From: Orychophragmus violaceus
Lineage: Eukaryota; Streptophyta; Magnoliopsida; Brassicales; Brassicaceae
Direction: 5' to 3'
Length of the DNA: 64,000 bases
NCBI GenBank assembly: GCA_030180135.1
Contig: CM058236.1
Location: forward strand, 2,914,001-2,978,000
A model generated the notes under the pieces. It saw only the letters and a list, made by a program, of their open reading frames with translations, made no database searches and was not told the origin of the DNA. Position numbers and translations under genes: made by a program. Positions 20,901-30,973 of this stretch are shown one piece after another. Each line of letters begins with the position of its first letter. Positions within the stretch are counted from its first letter, which is position 1.

Positions 20901-21899
20901 AGCAAAGTGGCGTTTCTTATCCTATATGTCGATGACATATTGCTTCTTGGAAATGATATTCCAATGCTGAAGTCTGTTAAAGACTGGCTGGGAAGTTGTT
21001 TTTCCATGAAGGACATGGCGTATGTTCTTGGAATCCGAATCTTTAGAGACAGATCTAAAAGGCTGATTGGACTTTGTCAAGATGCTTATATAGATAAAGT
21101 CCTGCATCGATTCGGAATGGATAAATCCAAGAAGGGGTTCACGCCAATGATACATGGTGCTACACTAAGCAAGGATCAGTGTCCTAAGACACCTGATGAG
21201 CTTAAGCGCATGAGTAGGATTCCTTATGCTTTGGCTATAGGATCTATCATGTATGCCATGATCTGTACTCGTCCTGATGTTGCTTATGCACTAAGCATGA
21301 CGAGTAGGTACCAGTCTAATCCAGGTGAGAGTCACTGGATTGCCGTAAAGAATATCCTGAAGTATTTGAGGAATACTAAGGATAAGTTCTTGGTTTACGG
21401 AGGAAGTGAAGTGCTTGAAATCAGTGGATTCACGGATGCAAGTTTTCAGACAGATAAAGATGATTTCCGGTCACAGTCTGGCTACATCTTCTGTCTGAAT
21501 GGCGGTGCAGTAAGTTGGAAGAGTTCCAAGCAGAGCACCGTGGCAGATTCCACAACTGAAGCTGAATACATCGCTGCTTCAGAAGCTGCGAAGGAAGGAG
21601 TTTGGATAAGGAACTTCTTGATTGAACTCGGTGTATTCCCAAATGCCACTGAGCCTCTAGCATTGTATTGTGACAACAATGGTGCAATTGCTCAAGCCAA
21701 GGAACCGAGACATCATCAGAAATCCAAACACATTATGAGAAGGTATCACCTGATTCGTGATATAGTGAATAGAGGTGAAGTGATGGTCAGCAGAGTTCCC
21801 ACTGATGAGAACGTGGCTGACCCGTTGACAAAGCTACTCCCGAGACCTAAGCACGAGTTGCATACTGCTGCTGTAGGAATTAGAGATATTCAAATGTAA
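17952..21899 (+). CDS. Ty1/copia gag-pol polyprotein, intact (1315 aa)
   Basis: A single uninterrupted frame encodes all enzymes needed for copia retrotransposition. The gag core (UBN2-like, LNGSNFLNWSRNLRLVL) occupies roughly the first 200 residues. A CCHC knuckle (CHFCKEAGHYRRDC) lies at about 251-264. The aspartic protease has DTG at 302-304. Integrase has a HHCC zinc motif starting at His437 and a catalytic triad D498, D561 and E597 with the canonical 35-residue D-E spacing. RT has YVDD at 992-995. RNase H has TDASF with Asp about 1162, and TEAEYIAASEA. The order PR-INT-RT-RH is diagnostic of copia. The start at 17952 is the first Met of the conserved gag start. Stop TAA. No frameshift or stop was seen, so the coding part could still be functional, but both LTRs are incomplete. 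The copia lineage was not assigned. Confidence 0.95.
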   Translation: MSSTTTQNTFSIRSALEKDKLNGSNFLNWSRNLRLVLRQEKKAYVLERALSPRPANNAAQAVKNAWDTHSSDANDVICLMLATMAPELQMQWEGLTCPMELMANLKALFQEQARTERFQTVKNLLDCKMAKDAAVSPHVLKMMGYLDHLTRLDCPISQELACDIVLQSLTPAYDQFILNYNMHGLIKTLPELHGMLKTAEPNLKKTKESSVLMVQKGKGFKKSAADKGKGKVVSNENKPKPVSKAGPSDICHFCKEAGHYRRDCKKYQESLKKKKSLETKSSGIFVIEVNTTTSDNTTWVLDTGCGAHICTNMQALSNSRRLKQGQVELRVGNGAKVPALAVGTYLLSLPSGLILELENCYFVPAISRNIISVSLLDLQGFDFSIKNKLCSFNLNDMFYGCAPLINGLYMLDLSAPVYNINTKRFKSNEENETFLWHCRLGHISEKRVKRLHSNGLLGSFDFESCEQCESCLMGKMTQAPFNKPTERASELLGLIHTDVCGPMSTISRGNFQYFITFTDDFSRYGYVYLMKHKSETFEKFKEFQNEVQNQLGKSIKAVRSDRGGEYLSQEFRDHLSECGIISQLTPPGTPQWNGVSERRNRTLLDMVRSMMSHTDLPISLWGYALLTATFTLNRVPSKAVAKTPYEIWTGKAPAMSFLRIWGCEAYVKRLISDKLTPKSDKCYFIGYPRDTKAYYFYLRSENKIFVARDCTFLEREFLSRKDSGSKVQLDEIQEGQEPVQPNEEEQQDELHEAVIEPEPAVPEVRRSGRIRHEPDRYQGFLVTNCHDLLIIDGDEPSNFAEAMMGPDSLKWREATESEMDSMSTNRVFSLVDLPAGAKAIECKWIFKKKIDMDGNVQIYKARLVAKGFKQIHGIDYDETYSPVAMMKLIRILLATAAYYDYEIWQMDVKTTFLNGILEEDVYMTQPDGYIDPKNAGKVCKLHKSIYGLKQASRSWNLRFDEAIKNFDFIRNQEEQCVYKKTSGSKVAFLILYVDDILLLGNDIPMLKSVKDWLGSCFSMKDMAYVLGIRIFRDRSKRLIGLCQDAYIDKVLHRFGMDKSKKGFTPMIHGATLSKDQCPKTPDELKRMSRIPYALAIGSIMYAMICTRPDVAYALSMTSRYQSNPGESHWIAVKNILKYLRNTKDKFLVYGGSEVLEISGFTDASFQTDKDDFRSQSGYIFCLNGGAVSWKSSKQSTVADSTTEAEYIAASEAAKEGVWIRNFLIELGVFPNATEPLALYCDNNGAIAQAKEPRHHQKSKHIMRRYHLIRDIVNRGEVMVSRVPTDENVADPLTKLLPRPKHELHTAAVGIRDIQM

Positions 21900-22733
21900 T
21901 CTCTTTTTGAGTGGGAGTTGTGAGGGCTTTTGTTTTAGATATTTTGGTTGGTTCATGTAAACATTTTAAATGTTAATGAAGTTTTATTTCTGGATTATTT
22001 TTAACTGTGATATAAAATAATCGTTCCAAAATGATTCATGTCATTATATATGGGTCATCGAAGTATATGAGTTGACTTGATCCTGAAACCCCATATTTAA
22101 CGAAGTGACATAAATCATAGTGTCCATAGTCGAAGGTTGTTGAATTGGAACACCAACAACCACTTGAGACTAGATTGTGTTGAGACTTATGACCAAGTTT
22201 CGAGGGGTCATAGATGCGCGGCATCAAAGTCGACACATAGGTATATGTAGGGGAGCATATGACCGGACATGGCCCGCTGATGAGAACTCTACAAGATATG
22301 AATATCTGTGTCATGAAAGGTTCTCATATACGACTATAGAGTATAGTCCTTAGACCTGAGTTCGCATGCATGTGGCTGCACATGGAGTAATACGCTTTGA
22401 TCATTGTCTAACGCTGTTTCGTAACTGGGAGCTATACGGACCTTGGTTGGGTGTATTATGATTTGTGTAGTTCATAGTGATGGAACAAGATGGGATTTGT
22501 CCCTGCCGTTTAAACGGAGGTAATATCTCTAGGCCAATCGGAGATTTGATAGCTGGTAAGAGAATGGCCATTCCCAAACGGACTTGCCCAAGTCGTTTGC
22601 ATTGTCAGTATCAAATCTGGTCCGATGAACATGGTCTGGCTATATAAGGATGACACGCATCTTGCCTTATGCCAGATCGAGATATTGAGACAAAAGGACT
22701 AGGGAATGTAGGATTCCAGTACAAGTGGGAGAT

Positions 22734-23093
22734 TGTTGGAAATGTCCTGAAATCTACTGTACTATCTCTAGAAAGTATGATAAATGTCGAGATCAGACAT
22801 AAGTCATAAATACTGGGTGATCATGATGACTTGCTAGAGCCCGCTCATGATCTATAAGTTTAGGACTTATTACCAGTATTGTATGATCCCAAAGGGTCAC
22901 ACACCATAGCTAACGGGAAAGTTAAATGGAATTAATATGGTAAGATGCAATGGCATTTACTGTATTGAATCAGAGAATTGGGCCAGACAAAATGCAGGCT
23001 TTTGTCTGATTTGTGTCTTGGGCCCAAAAGATTAATGAACCATTAGTCTAATGACTTGGGCCCATTAGTGAGAGCTTAAGGTTTTCGAAAACC
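22734..23093 (+). repeat. Partial 3' LTR of the plus-strand copia
   Basis: 360 bp starting TGTTGGAAATGTCCTGAAAT directly after the purine tract AAGTGGGAGAT, and ending TTTTCGAAAACC where the DUF1985 exon resumes. The distal 315 bp of the LTR, present at 15962-16276, are missing here. Confidence 0.85.
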
Positions 23094-26000
23094 TCGTTTG
23101 CAAAGGCAACGCCGGAATTTGTTGAGATGCTTAGCGATGTCGATTCTTTTTTGAGCTATCCATGGGGAAGAGAGTCTTTTCTTAAAACAATTAATTCAAT
23201 GAAACTTGGCCCGAAAACTGGTAAACTTGGTGAAGATCCTGTTAAAACATTTAGAACGCAGCTGGAGCAGCAAACAAAGGTCGTCTATGGATTCCCACTT
23301 GCATTTCAACTTCTAGTTTTCCGTTGTATACCAGGATTCTTGGAGAGGATGCCTTACCATGAATCAACTATGAGCTTCATGGAGAGTTCTTTCGAAAAGA
23401 TCCCGAAAAACAACTAGATAAGTAGTGAGACTGTACTAGACATCGAGTTTGGAATAGAGGTATGGATATATGTGTATCAACCATATTTAAATGAATCTGT
23501 TTATCCATTTAGATTTGATTTTTTAATATGTATAGGTAAAAGTTGTTCCTTGTTTAAAACCCTAAGTGAGGCCATTAGGAGAAGGTTGGGGGGAGTGGAT
23601 AGACGAGATAAAAGATAAGAAGGTAGTTTATCTTGAAGACCTTGTGGATAGTAATCACGATTTTAAGAAGGATGAGTGGCCTGGTGGAGATTCTTCTCAG
23701 AAGCTTATTGAACACGTGCCCAAAGCTATTGTGGAGAACAAGAAAAAGAGAAAGCTCCAGTTACTTGCTATTGAAAATGGAATTGAAAACGTAACAAAGG
23801 ATATTGTGGAGAACAAGAAAAAGAGGAAGCTCCCATTACTTGCTATTGAAGATGGAAGCAGCAGTGAGGACGGCTCTGTTCTTAATGAAAAATACAAGAG
23901 TTGGGTGGTGAAGAAAATCGAAAACATGGAAAAGGAGATAACGTGGTTGAAGCAAAAAAAGACGTCAAAGGATTGTAGGTTGGGTGGAAGAAAACGTCTA
24001 AACAGCCCAGGTCAGAAGTGCACTTTGACAGGAATGAAGAAAGTTTTCTTAGGTGCAGCAAAAAAGGCCAAGACGGAAAAATCTAATTCTGGCGTGTCGA
24101 AGAATGTTAATACTGGAGTGGGTGATCGAACTTTTGGAAGTCCTGCCACCGACGAGGGCACTAATTGGGATAATGTGAATTCTATTATTTCTCAAGTTAA
24201 CAACATTGTTGATGAATCTTTATTCGATCAAGACAATTTGGGATCTGAATTTAACATTGGCAACATTTGTACTCAGCTGGATGACACGATTGATCCGTGT
24301 AAAACAAGGGATGAATCGATTGTTGGTAAGGACAAGCAGCATGTGGGAATGATCAGAGATGGTGAGGATCAAAAGCACTGGAAAGATGTTTTGTATGCAG
24401 CTCAAAGCCTAGAAACACTTGGAAAGCGGGCGGTAGTAAACAGTGGGGTGTTGCATCCATTAAACAAGGTGATCTGGTGATACATTTAAAAGTTTGCATA
24501 CATTAGTTATGGAGTTCGACTGATTGTTCATAATGTATACCTCTCCTTGGTCTGAACTCGTTAATAAATGAAAACTACTTGTTGGGATCTAGCATGGACA
24601 GGCCAAGAGCTAGAGTACAGTGGAGGAAATACCCGACGATCTATCCTCGGAGTGTCAAGTGAGTCATACGAAGGAGAATGAAGTGGATCAGCATCAGGTC
24701 TTTATGGATACTAGTGAATGCATTTAAATAGATAAGTCCATATTATTTGAATCCATTTTGGCAGGGTAATAACAAAAAATCGGGTGAAATGGATGCTGCT
24801 ACCGAGAAAGCAAAAAGAAAATATGAATCGATGGCTGATGAAAAACAAATAACGGTAAAGAATTGTACACAAAGTTAAGAAAGCCTGATGTTAGTAAGAA
24901 TTTATTGGTAATAAGTAATTATTTGTTTACAATTTGGTCAGAATGGGATTGGACATTCTGATGAAGAAAATCAAGATGGTGTATCCATAGAAAAGAAAGT
25001 GGAGAGCTGCTGCAATCATGCTGAATTTGTTGATGGACAGATGCCTTCTTCTGAAAACAAAGAAACTACGGTAAGTGAAGAAAAAGGAAAACTCTTGAAA
25101 GCTATTAATGTTGACATGAGCGAGTTATTTATGCAGTACTAATAATATACAGAGGGACTCTGAAAGCCCATGTGAAGTAAAGACTGATACTTCCTTAAGT
25201 CATGAATGTGCGAGGGATGGACAAGAGGAAGTAGCTGGAAAGAAACTATCCACGGATGGTGAAGTGTGTCCTATCAAAGAGAGGGCAGGGGATCCTCCAC
25301 ATCAGGTTTATTATGGATACATTTGAACGCTTTGGAGTACTGGTGTATTAACCGCTTCGCTATATATGGTAAATATAGGTTTTAAGTAGAGAAGTGAAAT
25401 TATTTTGCATCAATGTTAAACAGGTTAACAGACAACTTCCTAGTGAAGCAATAGTTGACGGTGTGACCATTGAAATCCAAGTAGGTACTGCTTTCGAGGC
25501 GCCTAAACAAACAGATTGACACATGAAAAGCAGAATGGAGACTTCCTTAATTGAGGATTTTGAGGAAGATGGAGAAGAGGAACTAGCTGGCAAGACACTA
25601 TCCATGGAAGGTCAAGTTTGTAATACCAAAGAAAGTGAAGAGGATCCTCAACATAAGGCTATTTATGGATACATATTGAGTAACTGGTGAAGGAGAACTT
25701 GTTGTACATAAGTCGTTAATTTGGAAATAACTGATGAAGTGAATATATGTTGGCCAGAGTGATATTGGACATCCTGTTGAAGGAAATAAAGATGACGGAT
25801 CCATCGAAAGCAAAATGGACAGCTGTTGCGAGAACGCTGGATTATCAGGTGGACAGAAGCCTTTGTTGAAAGAGAAACAATCAACGGTAATAGAAGTGAT
25901 AAATTTTTTTTTGGACCTAGAATGGTGGATATGAGACGAGTGATAAATTTTGTATAAATAATTGCCAGAGTAACAACGAGGTTCCGTCGGAACAAAAAGG

Positions 26001-27385
26001 AAATGACATACCCATGGATGGTAAACTGGACAGTTCCATAAACCAGGATATAACCGGAGATGGACACGAGAGAGAGACGGCAAAGAAACAATCCAGGGTA
26101 ATTTAATAATATTTTTATAAATAGTTGGTCGACAGTTTCCTGAACATATTTTGTATGTTTGACAGGAAGCCGTAGAGGTAGCATTTAAAGAAGTTAACAA
26201 AACGAGGAATAAATATAAAAAGAAGAACAACGACCGTAAAAAGAAGGGTGGCAAAATGAAAATATTGGGTGCTAGCACTGAAGAACCGGTGGATCTAAGC
26301 GATTCTTCTCCTCCACCAAAGCGCGTTAAACTAACACCATTGAATGACGAGGTTGAGCTTGCTCGGGTATTTTCAGGGTTAAAGGAAAGCGAAGATATGT
26401 TTTTTGAGCATAAGAACGCCTGGCAGGAAATGCTGAAACTCTTTCCTACGAGGTAAGAAATAACTGTGCTTATAGGAAAGTTAAATATGTTAGATGTACT
26501 TAATTTCCGCAAAATGTGTAGGAAATACGACGTGAAGAACTTGATATTGGGGGAGGTGAACATAGATAACCAATTCTTGCTTGACATTGCAGAGCCGAAG
26601 AAATATTTGAACACAACAGTTAGTATTTTGTTAATTTGTTATTTATATTGCAATATGTTATTAACATGTACGGTATCTGGGTACTTCAGCATATGCAGAT
26701 ACTTGCAGAGTACATATACATGAAACATGGTAGGTACTTCGCAGCGGAAAAGGTGGTCTTCCTTCCACCTTGGTTTTCAAACTATTTGCAAGGGCGACAT
26801 AGGAGCTTCATAAAGTCCAAAGATAAGCAAGAGTATCATTGGGACGAACGCATGAAGGATAATGTATACGGAGCGTGGACGCACGGCCGTGTTAAGGTAA
26901 GGTGGTTTGAAGATGTGTCCTCAGCTTACGTTCCCACGAATTGGGATGGAGATCACTGGGTCGGAGTTTTTATTAATTTTGAATTCCAAACTTTCGAACT
27001 ACTAGACCCGTTGCCAATCCATAACTGGGGCAACAAAGCTGCTAAAAACCTTGCACCAATTCTAGATATGTTTCCTTACATTGTGGATGCCTTTTTCAAG
27101 TCGGACCCTGATACTAATTGTATGAAGCCAAGGGAACAAAGCAAGACGGGTAAACAAGAACTGAAAGATAGTTTACCGACTTATTTATGGAGTCGCTTGC
27201 AGACGGTGTACACGAATGATCGAGTAGGCGATTGCAGACCTGTTACAATGAAGTTTCCTGAGCTGTATGCCCTAGCTAAATCAGATGGAATGGAGGCGAT
27301 GACAGATCAATTCGTGGACCAGTTTCGACAGGAGTATGCGATGGACATTTATAAGCAGTGGATAGTACCACAGATTTACAAATGA
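23094..27385 (+). pseudogene. DUF1985/ULP1-like SUMO-protease gene, main part (multi-exon)
   Basis: The frame resumes with FAKATPEFVEMLSDVDSF and YPWGRESFLKTI (DUF1985), broken by TAG at 23415. That exon ends at 23459 (GAG|GTATGG). The next starts at 23536 (TATAG|GTAAAAG), has TAA at 23563 and then a 304-codon basic, low-complexity stretch with a duplicated IVENKKKRKLxLLAIExG unit. Several short exons with similar sequence follow (24770-26450). The last exons (about 26521-27385) encode a C48 ULP1 domain. It has a His in DGDHWVGVFINF, an Asp in FELLDPLP, and a Cys in VGDCRPVTMKFPELYA, so the His-Asp-Cys triad is present. ULP1 proteases cleave SUMO precursors or conjugates in the nucleus. In-frame stops and the insertions at 9126 and 15861 make the whole gene a pseudogene, although the protease end is open. 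Confidence 0.7.
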
Positions 27386-28721
27386 GTTTTTAATTATTCA
27401 GTATGACTTGTGTGTTTTATGGTTTGTGTGTTTAGGTCTTTGACACGTGAGAAAATGTTTTCCTTTTCAAACTTTGACTATTTGGTTTCCGTTTGTTAAG
27501 ATCAATTATAAGGCATGCTTCTTTGATAGGTATACATATCTATTAGGGGTGGATAGAAAAATTGAAGATAGGCTATGGACATGAGGGACTTCAGGGAAAA
27601 TAATTTGATAGGTGTATATATCCGTTATAGGTGGATACATAAAATGAAGTTTGATTATGGATACCTAACCTTTTTTTGTTAAAGATTAATTTTATGGATT
27701 GGTTTCGCCTAGTCAGAACATGTGTACATTCGAACGGATAGCGATATTGATTAATGAATGAATTGACGATTGACTAGGAATGATAAATCGGAATAGTGAT
27801 AAATAGTGAATTAGTAATAAATTATTAAGAAGTAGGGGTTAAAGTGATTGATTAGATGGGAGGGGATATGTCAGAGAAAGATGTCTGGCTAGTCTGTGAC
27901 AGATTTGGAACTGATAAAGTGCCTCGATAATGGTGGCTTTAAAATAGCGAAAGACAGTATGATGACCTTACAACATTATATAGTTATTTGGTAGGTAAAC
28001 GAATGGATGGCAAAATAAGATAGGAATGGACGGAAGAAGATGGAGAAATCCAAATGGATAGGGAAAATGCGTACTAACAGATAAACTATGCACTATCCAC
28101 TAGAAACTGAATATAAGGATCGTTTTCCTTTGGAAATGGTTATAAACTATCTGACGGGTATAAGGGTTGTGGTCTCGAGGGGTTGTGATAATTACGTTGG
28201 AATATGCTTTAATTTATTTTGATTCGTACAAAAGCGATGATGACGAAAGTAAGTATGAAAGACAAATGGAGACATAACGTTTATGGATAGTTTTGATAGA
28301 GACACGTGTAAGAGTATGTGATTGATAAGATCGACTGCTAAAAAAAAGTTGATTCTATAGATTAAATAATTTTATTATAAATTTGTTATGGTGCATAATC
28401 ACGCCTTAGAAGGCGTATAAATGATTTGACGGCAAATAGGAAAGGGAGTTCGAAAAGTACGAGTCTCGAGAAGTGGTGTGAGGGGTTTGAAGTTGGGTTA
28501 TCTAATAATAAAGTGCAACTAATATTAAACTTATATTTTGTAAGGATTTACAAAAATCGAATTTTTTTTGTAGATAGTGGATATGTTTAAATTAATATTG
28601 GATGGATACATTGATTTGTTGATGGATATGGTAACAATCATAGTTATAAATAATATTAAACATACTTAGGCAAAGTTAATCACAATATTTACGCGTCCAA
28701 AACGACAAAAACCCCAGCGTT
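27386..28721. other. Non-coding spacer dense in TGGATA/TATCCA
   Basis: No convincing ORF. By eye I count about ten TGGATA or TATCCA hexamers in 1.3 kb (for example near 27551, 27641, 27657, 28054, 28090, 28281, 28575, 28603 and 28620), against well under one expected per strand pair by chance. It separates the convergent ULP1-like (+) and F-box-like (-) genes. Confidence 0.6.
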
Positions 28722-29660
28722 TTACATTGCTACGTTGCCCCAACCCCCACCGTCTCCCCAGCCGCCTGCGTTTTCCTGTCCGCCATTTTCCTGACCGTCA
28801 TTTTGTTCCCAACCGTTGCGCACTGCGCCCTGACCCCAACCGCCTGCGTTTGCAGCATTAACCCAATCACCAACGTTAGGCTCTATCTCAGGCCAGCCAC
28901 CGTTGAATGGATTGTATTCTATCTCAGGCCAATCAAGGAAAGTCTGGGGGATTATTTGGAAGAAGACATTTATCTCAACAGTCCAGAAACAAGCATTACA
29001 CATGCTGGAACCTTTGACATTCTCGTCGGTGAAACTAAGCCAATATCTATAAACGGAGCAAGGACATGACTTTAAACTTCCAAGGTCAGTTTCATCCCTT
29101 ATGTGAGCGAGATCGACAGCTATTCCGAAAGGCCAGGAGTAGCGCTCGAATTTCTGCACATGCCTCCTAAGAGAACGGATAGAAAAACGGGGAAGAAATG
29201 GGATAGTGGAACCTGAGTCAAAGGATGGATAAATAGATCGCCGGATTACTTCGTAGCAATACATAGCAGATTTACAACCTGCGATGGCAGAAGCTTTAAT
29301 CTTTTCAAAAGCTTCTAATCTTCCATTGTATGTGTACATGAAGTCTGATATGCCCTTCAGAAATATAGCGGATACGTTATTGGCATCCAAGCAAGCATTG
29401 TACAAAAGGGTGATGCCTCTTTCGTCTCCTTCGGATGGGCCCTCCTGGATTAGGTTAATTCGAGAATGAGTATCTACGTGATCGGCGTCTTGACAAAGGG
29501 TCCTGTAAACAGCTCGGGCTTTGAAGTGTTCTCGAATATGATCACTCGCATTCTTTGCAAGGATTATTCTTCTTACTTCGTTCGGAAGGTCTAGAAGGTT
29601 AGCACTACTCATTCTAAGTGATCTGTATTTTGTGTGTGGAGAGAGTGAATGCGTAGACAT
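28722..29660 (-). CDS. F-box-like protein with GW/WG-rich C-terminal tail (312 aa)
   Basis: Open frame of 312 codons; a second Met at codon 17 (MSSANLLDLPNEVRR) is also a plausible start. Residues about 20-60 (LLDLPNEVRRIILAKNASDH...) fit a degenerate F-box, which would bind SKP1 in an SCF ubiquitin ligase. The middle (about 80-180, FLKGISDFMYT, AMYCYEVIRRS) resembles the short-repeat region of crucifer F-box proteins of the At2g35280 type. A CPCSVYRYW...CNACFW segment (about 205-230) could bind zinc. The last 65 residues are Gly/Asn/Trp-rich with five GW and three WG dipeptides, for example GGWGQ, NGWEQ and GGWGDGGGWGN, like Argonaute-hook platforms. Related but broken copies at 53025 and 55583 lack this tail. 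No intron is evident. The function and the AGO interaction are inference. Confidence 0.75.
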   Translation of the reverse strand: MSTHSLSPHTKYRSLRMSSANLLDLPNEVRRIILAKNASDHIREHFKARAVYRTLCQDADHVDTHSRINLIQEGPSEGDERGITLLYNACLDANNVSAIFLKGISDFMYTYNGRLEAFEKIKASAIAGCKSAMYCYEVIRRSIYPSFDSGSTIPFLPRFSIRSLRRHVQKFERYSWPFGIAVDLAHIRDETDLGSLKSCPCSVYRYWLSFTDENVKGSSMCNACFWTVEINVFFQIIPQTFLDWPEIEYNPFNGGWPEIEPNVGDWVNAANAGGWGQGAVRNGWEQNDGQENGGQENAGGWGDGGGWGNVAM

Positions 29661-30312
29661 ATATTATTTATGGATGCCAAGAGGGAGCAACGTTTCAATT
29701 TCTATGTCTGACTAGAAGTACTCTAAAACAAACATGTATCATTAAATTGTACTAACTTATTGGACGCGGTATCCAGATTGCAAAACTCGTAAATTTGTAA
29801 TTTAATTTAATTATATTATATTGGTCATATAATATATATGTATTATAGCTAAAGCGAAGCACATATGGATAGGTGATTGGTAAATATAGTGAATGATGGA
29901 CAACGAAAAGGAGAATAGATAGGGACGAAGCCAATGAAATGTACAATCTGGTTAACTTGGGGACAGACATGGAGTGTAGAAAATGGATAGTGGACTACTT
30001 AACAACGTAATGAGATTAGCGTGGGTTTGATAATATGGTATTGTTGGGGAATATAAATTGGTCTTATCTCGAGTAACATCTATGGATGAAAGAGACTAAC
30101 TAAACATAAATGAGCATTGAAATTTGCAATAAACATTTAACGATACATCTATTGTATTTTCAGGTGGGTTGGTTGAGAGAAAGGTATTAGCAATGAAGAT
30201 GATACTAGAATCTGTTATATTAGTAGATGGAAACAAAAGCAGCAAACAAAGCATGGATAGACGTATATACATAAGGGGGATAATGGTTAACTGTTTGGCT
30301 AACTTAACAAAT
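29661..30312. other. Non-coding spacer between F-box-like and GRF genes
   Basis: AT-rich, no ORF of note. It contains several TGGATA/TATCCA hexamers (near 29770, 29863, 29980 and 30254). It would hold the F-box-like gene's promoter. Confidence 0.5.
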
Positions 30313-30791
30313 TCAATACAATAAATGACGCATATCTGATAATTTTGTTTCAAGATCTTCAATCTTCGAAAGCAGAAATTCGACCCTGTCAGTTAATCCT
30401 GAGATTTGAGACCTGTTGGATTCTTCTTTCAGGCAACCCTCGAGGTTCAGCTTTTCAATTTTCTCAGTAACTGCGTCGTCCCACCACTTTTTAAATCCAC
30501 ATCCATGAGCTGGACCCTAGAAATCCAAAGGGAGACGGTGGTAAATGGCAAAAAACAAATATATAGAAATTCATAAGTATTATGAAATTTAATTAAGAAG
30601 TATATGTCAGATAGATCGTAAGGACATGAATAGAAGCGCCTTCCTTCACTGCCAGGTGATGTAGAGGTTGTTATGAACAAGGAAGACTTGCAATCGCAGC
30701 TCATAGGAATACCTAATGGATGAGTGGTTTGAACAACTGTCCTGATACCGAAGACACTGTCCCCATTTGTAGGAAATTTTGTTACCTGCAT
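30313..30791 (-). CDS. GRF-type zinc-finger protein, two exons
   Basis: Exon 1 starts about 30791 (MQVTKFPTNGDS) and includes GIPMSCDCKSS...TSPGSEGRRFYSCPYD. This is the GRF zinc finger (C-x-C...GRRFY.C), a single-strand nucleic-acid-binding fold found in many plant transposon-associated proteins. Exon 2 starts at 30516 after CTAG and reads GPAHGCGFKKWWDDAVTEKI, then a predicted coiled coil (heptad-like L/I spacing in RVEFLLSKIEDLETKLSD), and stops at 30313. The exon 1 donor is not obvious; the frame runs past 30600. No transmembrane segment is seen, unlike the related genes at 56909 and 59748. About 130 residues in total. An Athila-like element is inserted about 180 bp upstream of the start. 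Confidence 0.65.
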
Positions 30792-30973
30792 CACCCATAC
30801 TGGAGTAGAGGAAATAACAGAGTAGGAAAGGGAGCTGGTTAAGTGGTGATCTTCTTCTGTGTGTAGACTACTTATAAAAAGAGTTGAATTAAACGTGCAG
30901 AAATATGGGCTATACTCATTCCATTGAACAAGTATTAAGTGTATGGATAGAATGGAAAAGTTAGCATGACCCA

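Larger units (their letters stand above)
15861..23093 (+). mobile_element. Ty1/copia element with intact gag-pol and complementary truncated LTRs
   Basis: Internal order is normal: primer site, leader, gag-pol 17952-21899, 3' non-coding region, polypurine tract. The left LTR lacks its first part and the right LTR lacks its last part. Together they make one complete LTR of about 675 bp with a 101-bp overlap (15861-15961 equals 22993-23093 with one mismatch seen). The flanks are adjacent parts of the DUF1985 gene, and no 5-bp target duplication is visible. The arrangement is what a circular one-LTR DNA opened inside the LTR would give. Two independent deletions or an assembly artefact are the alternatives. 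Confidence 0.85.

Noticed and set aside
25598..26614. 338-codon minus-strand ORF
   Set aside because: It is antisense to the ULP1 gene linker exons and introns, rich in Ser/Phe/Leu from AT bias, with no recognisable domain.
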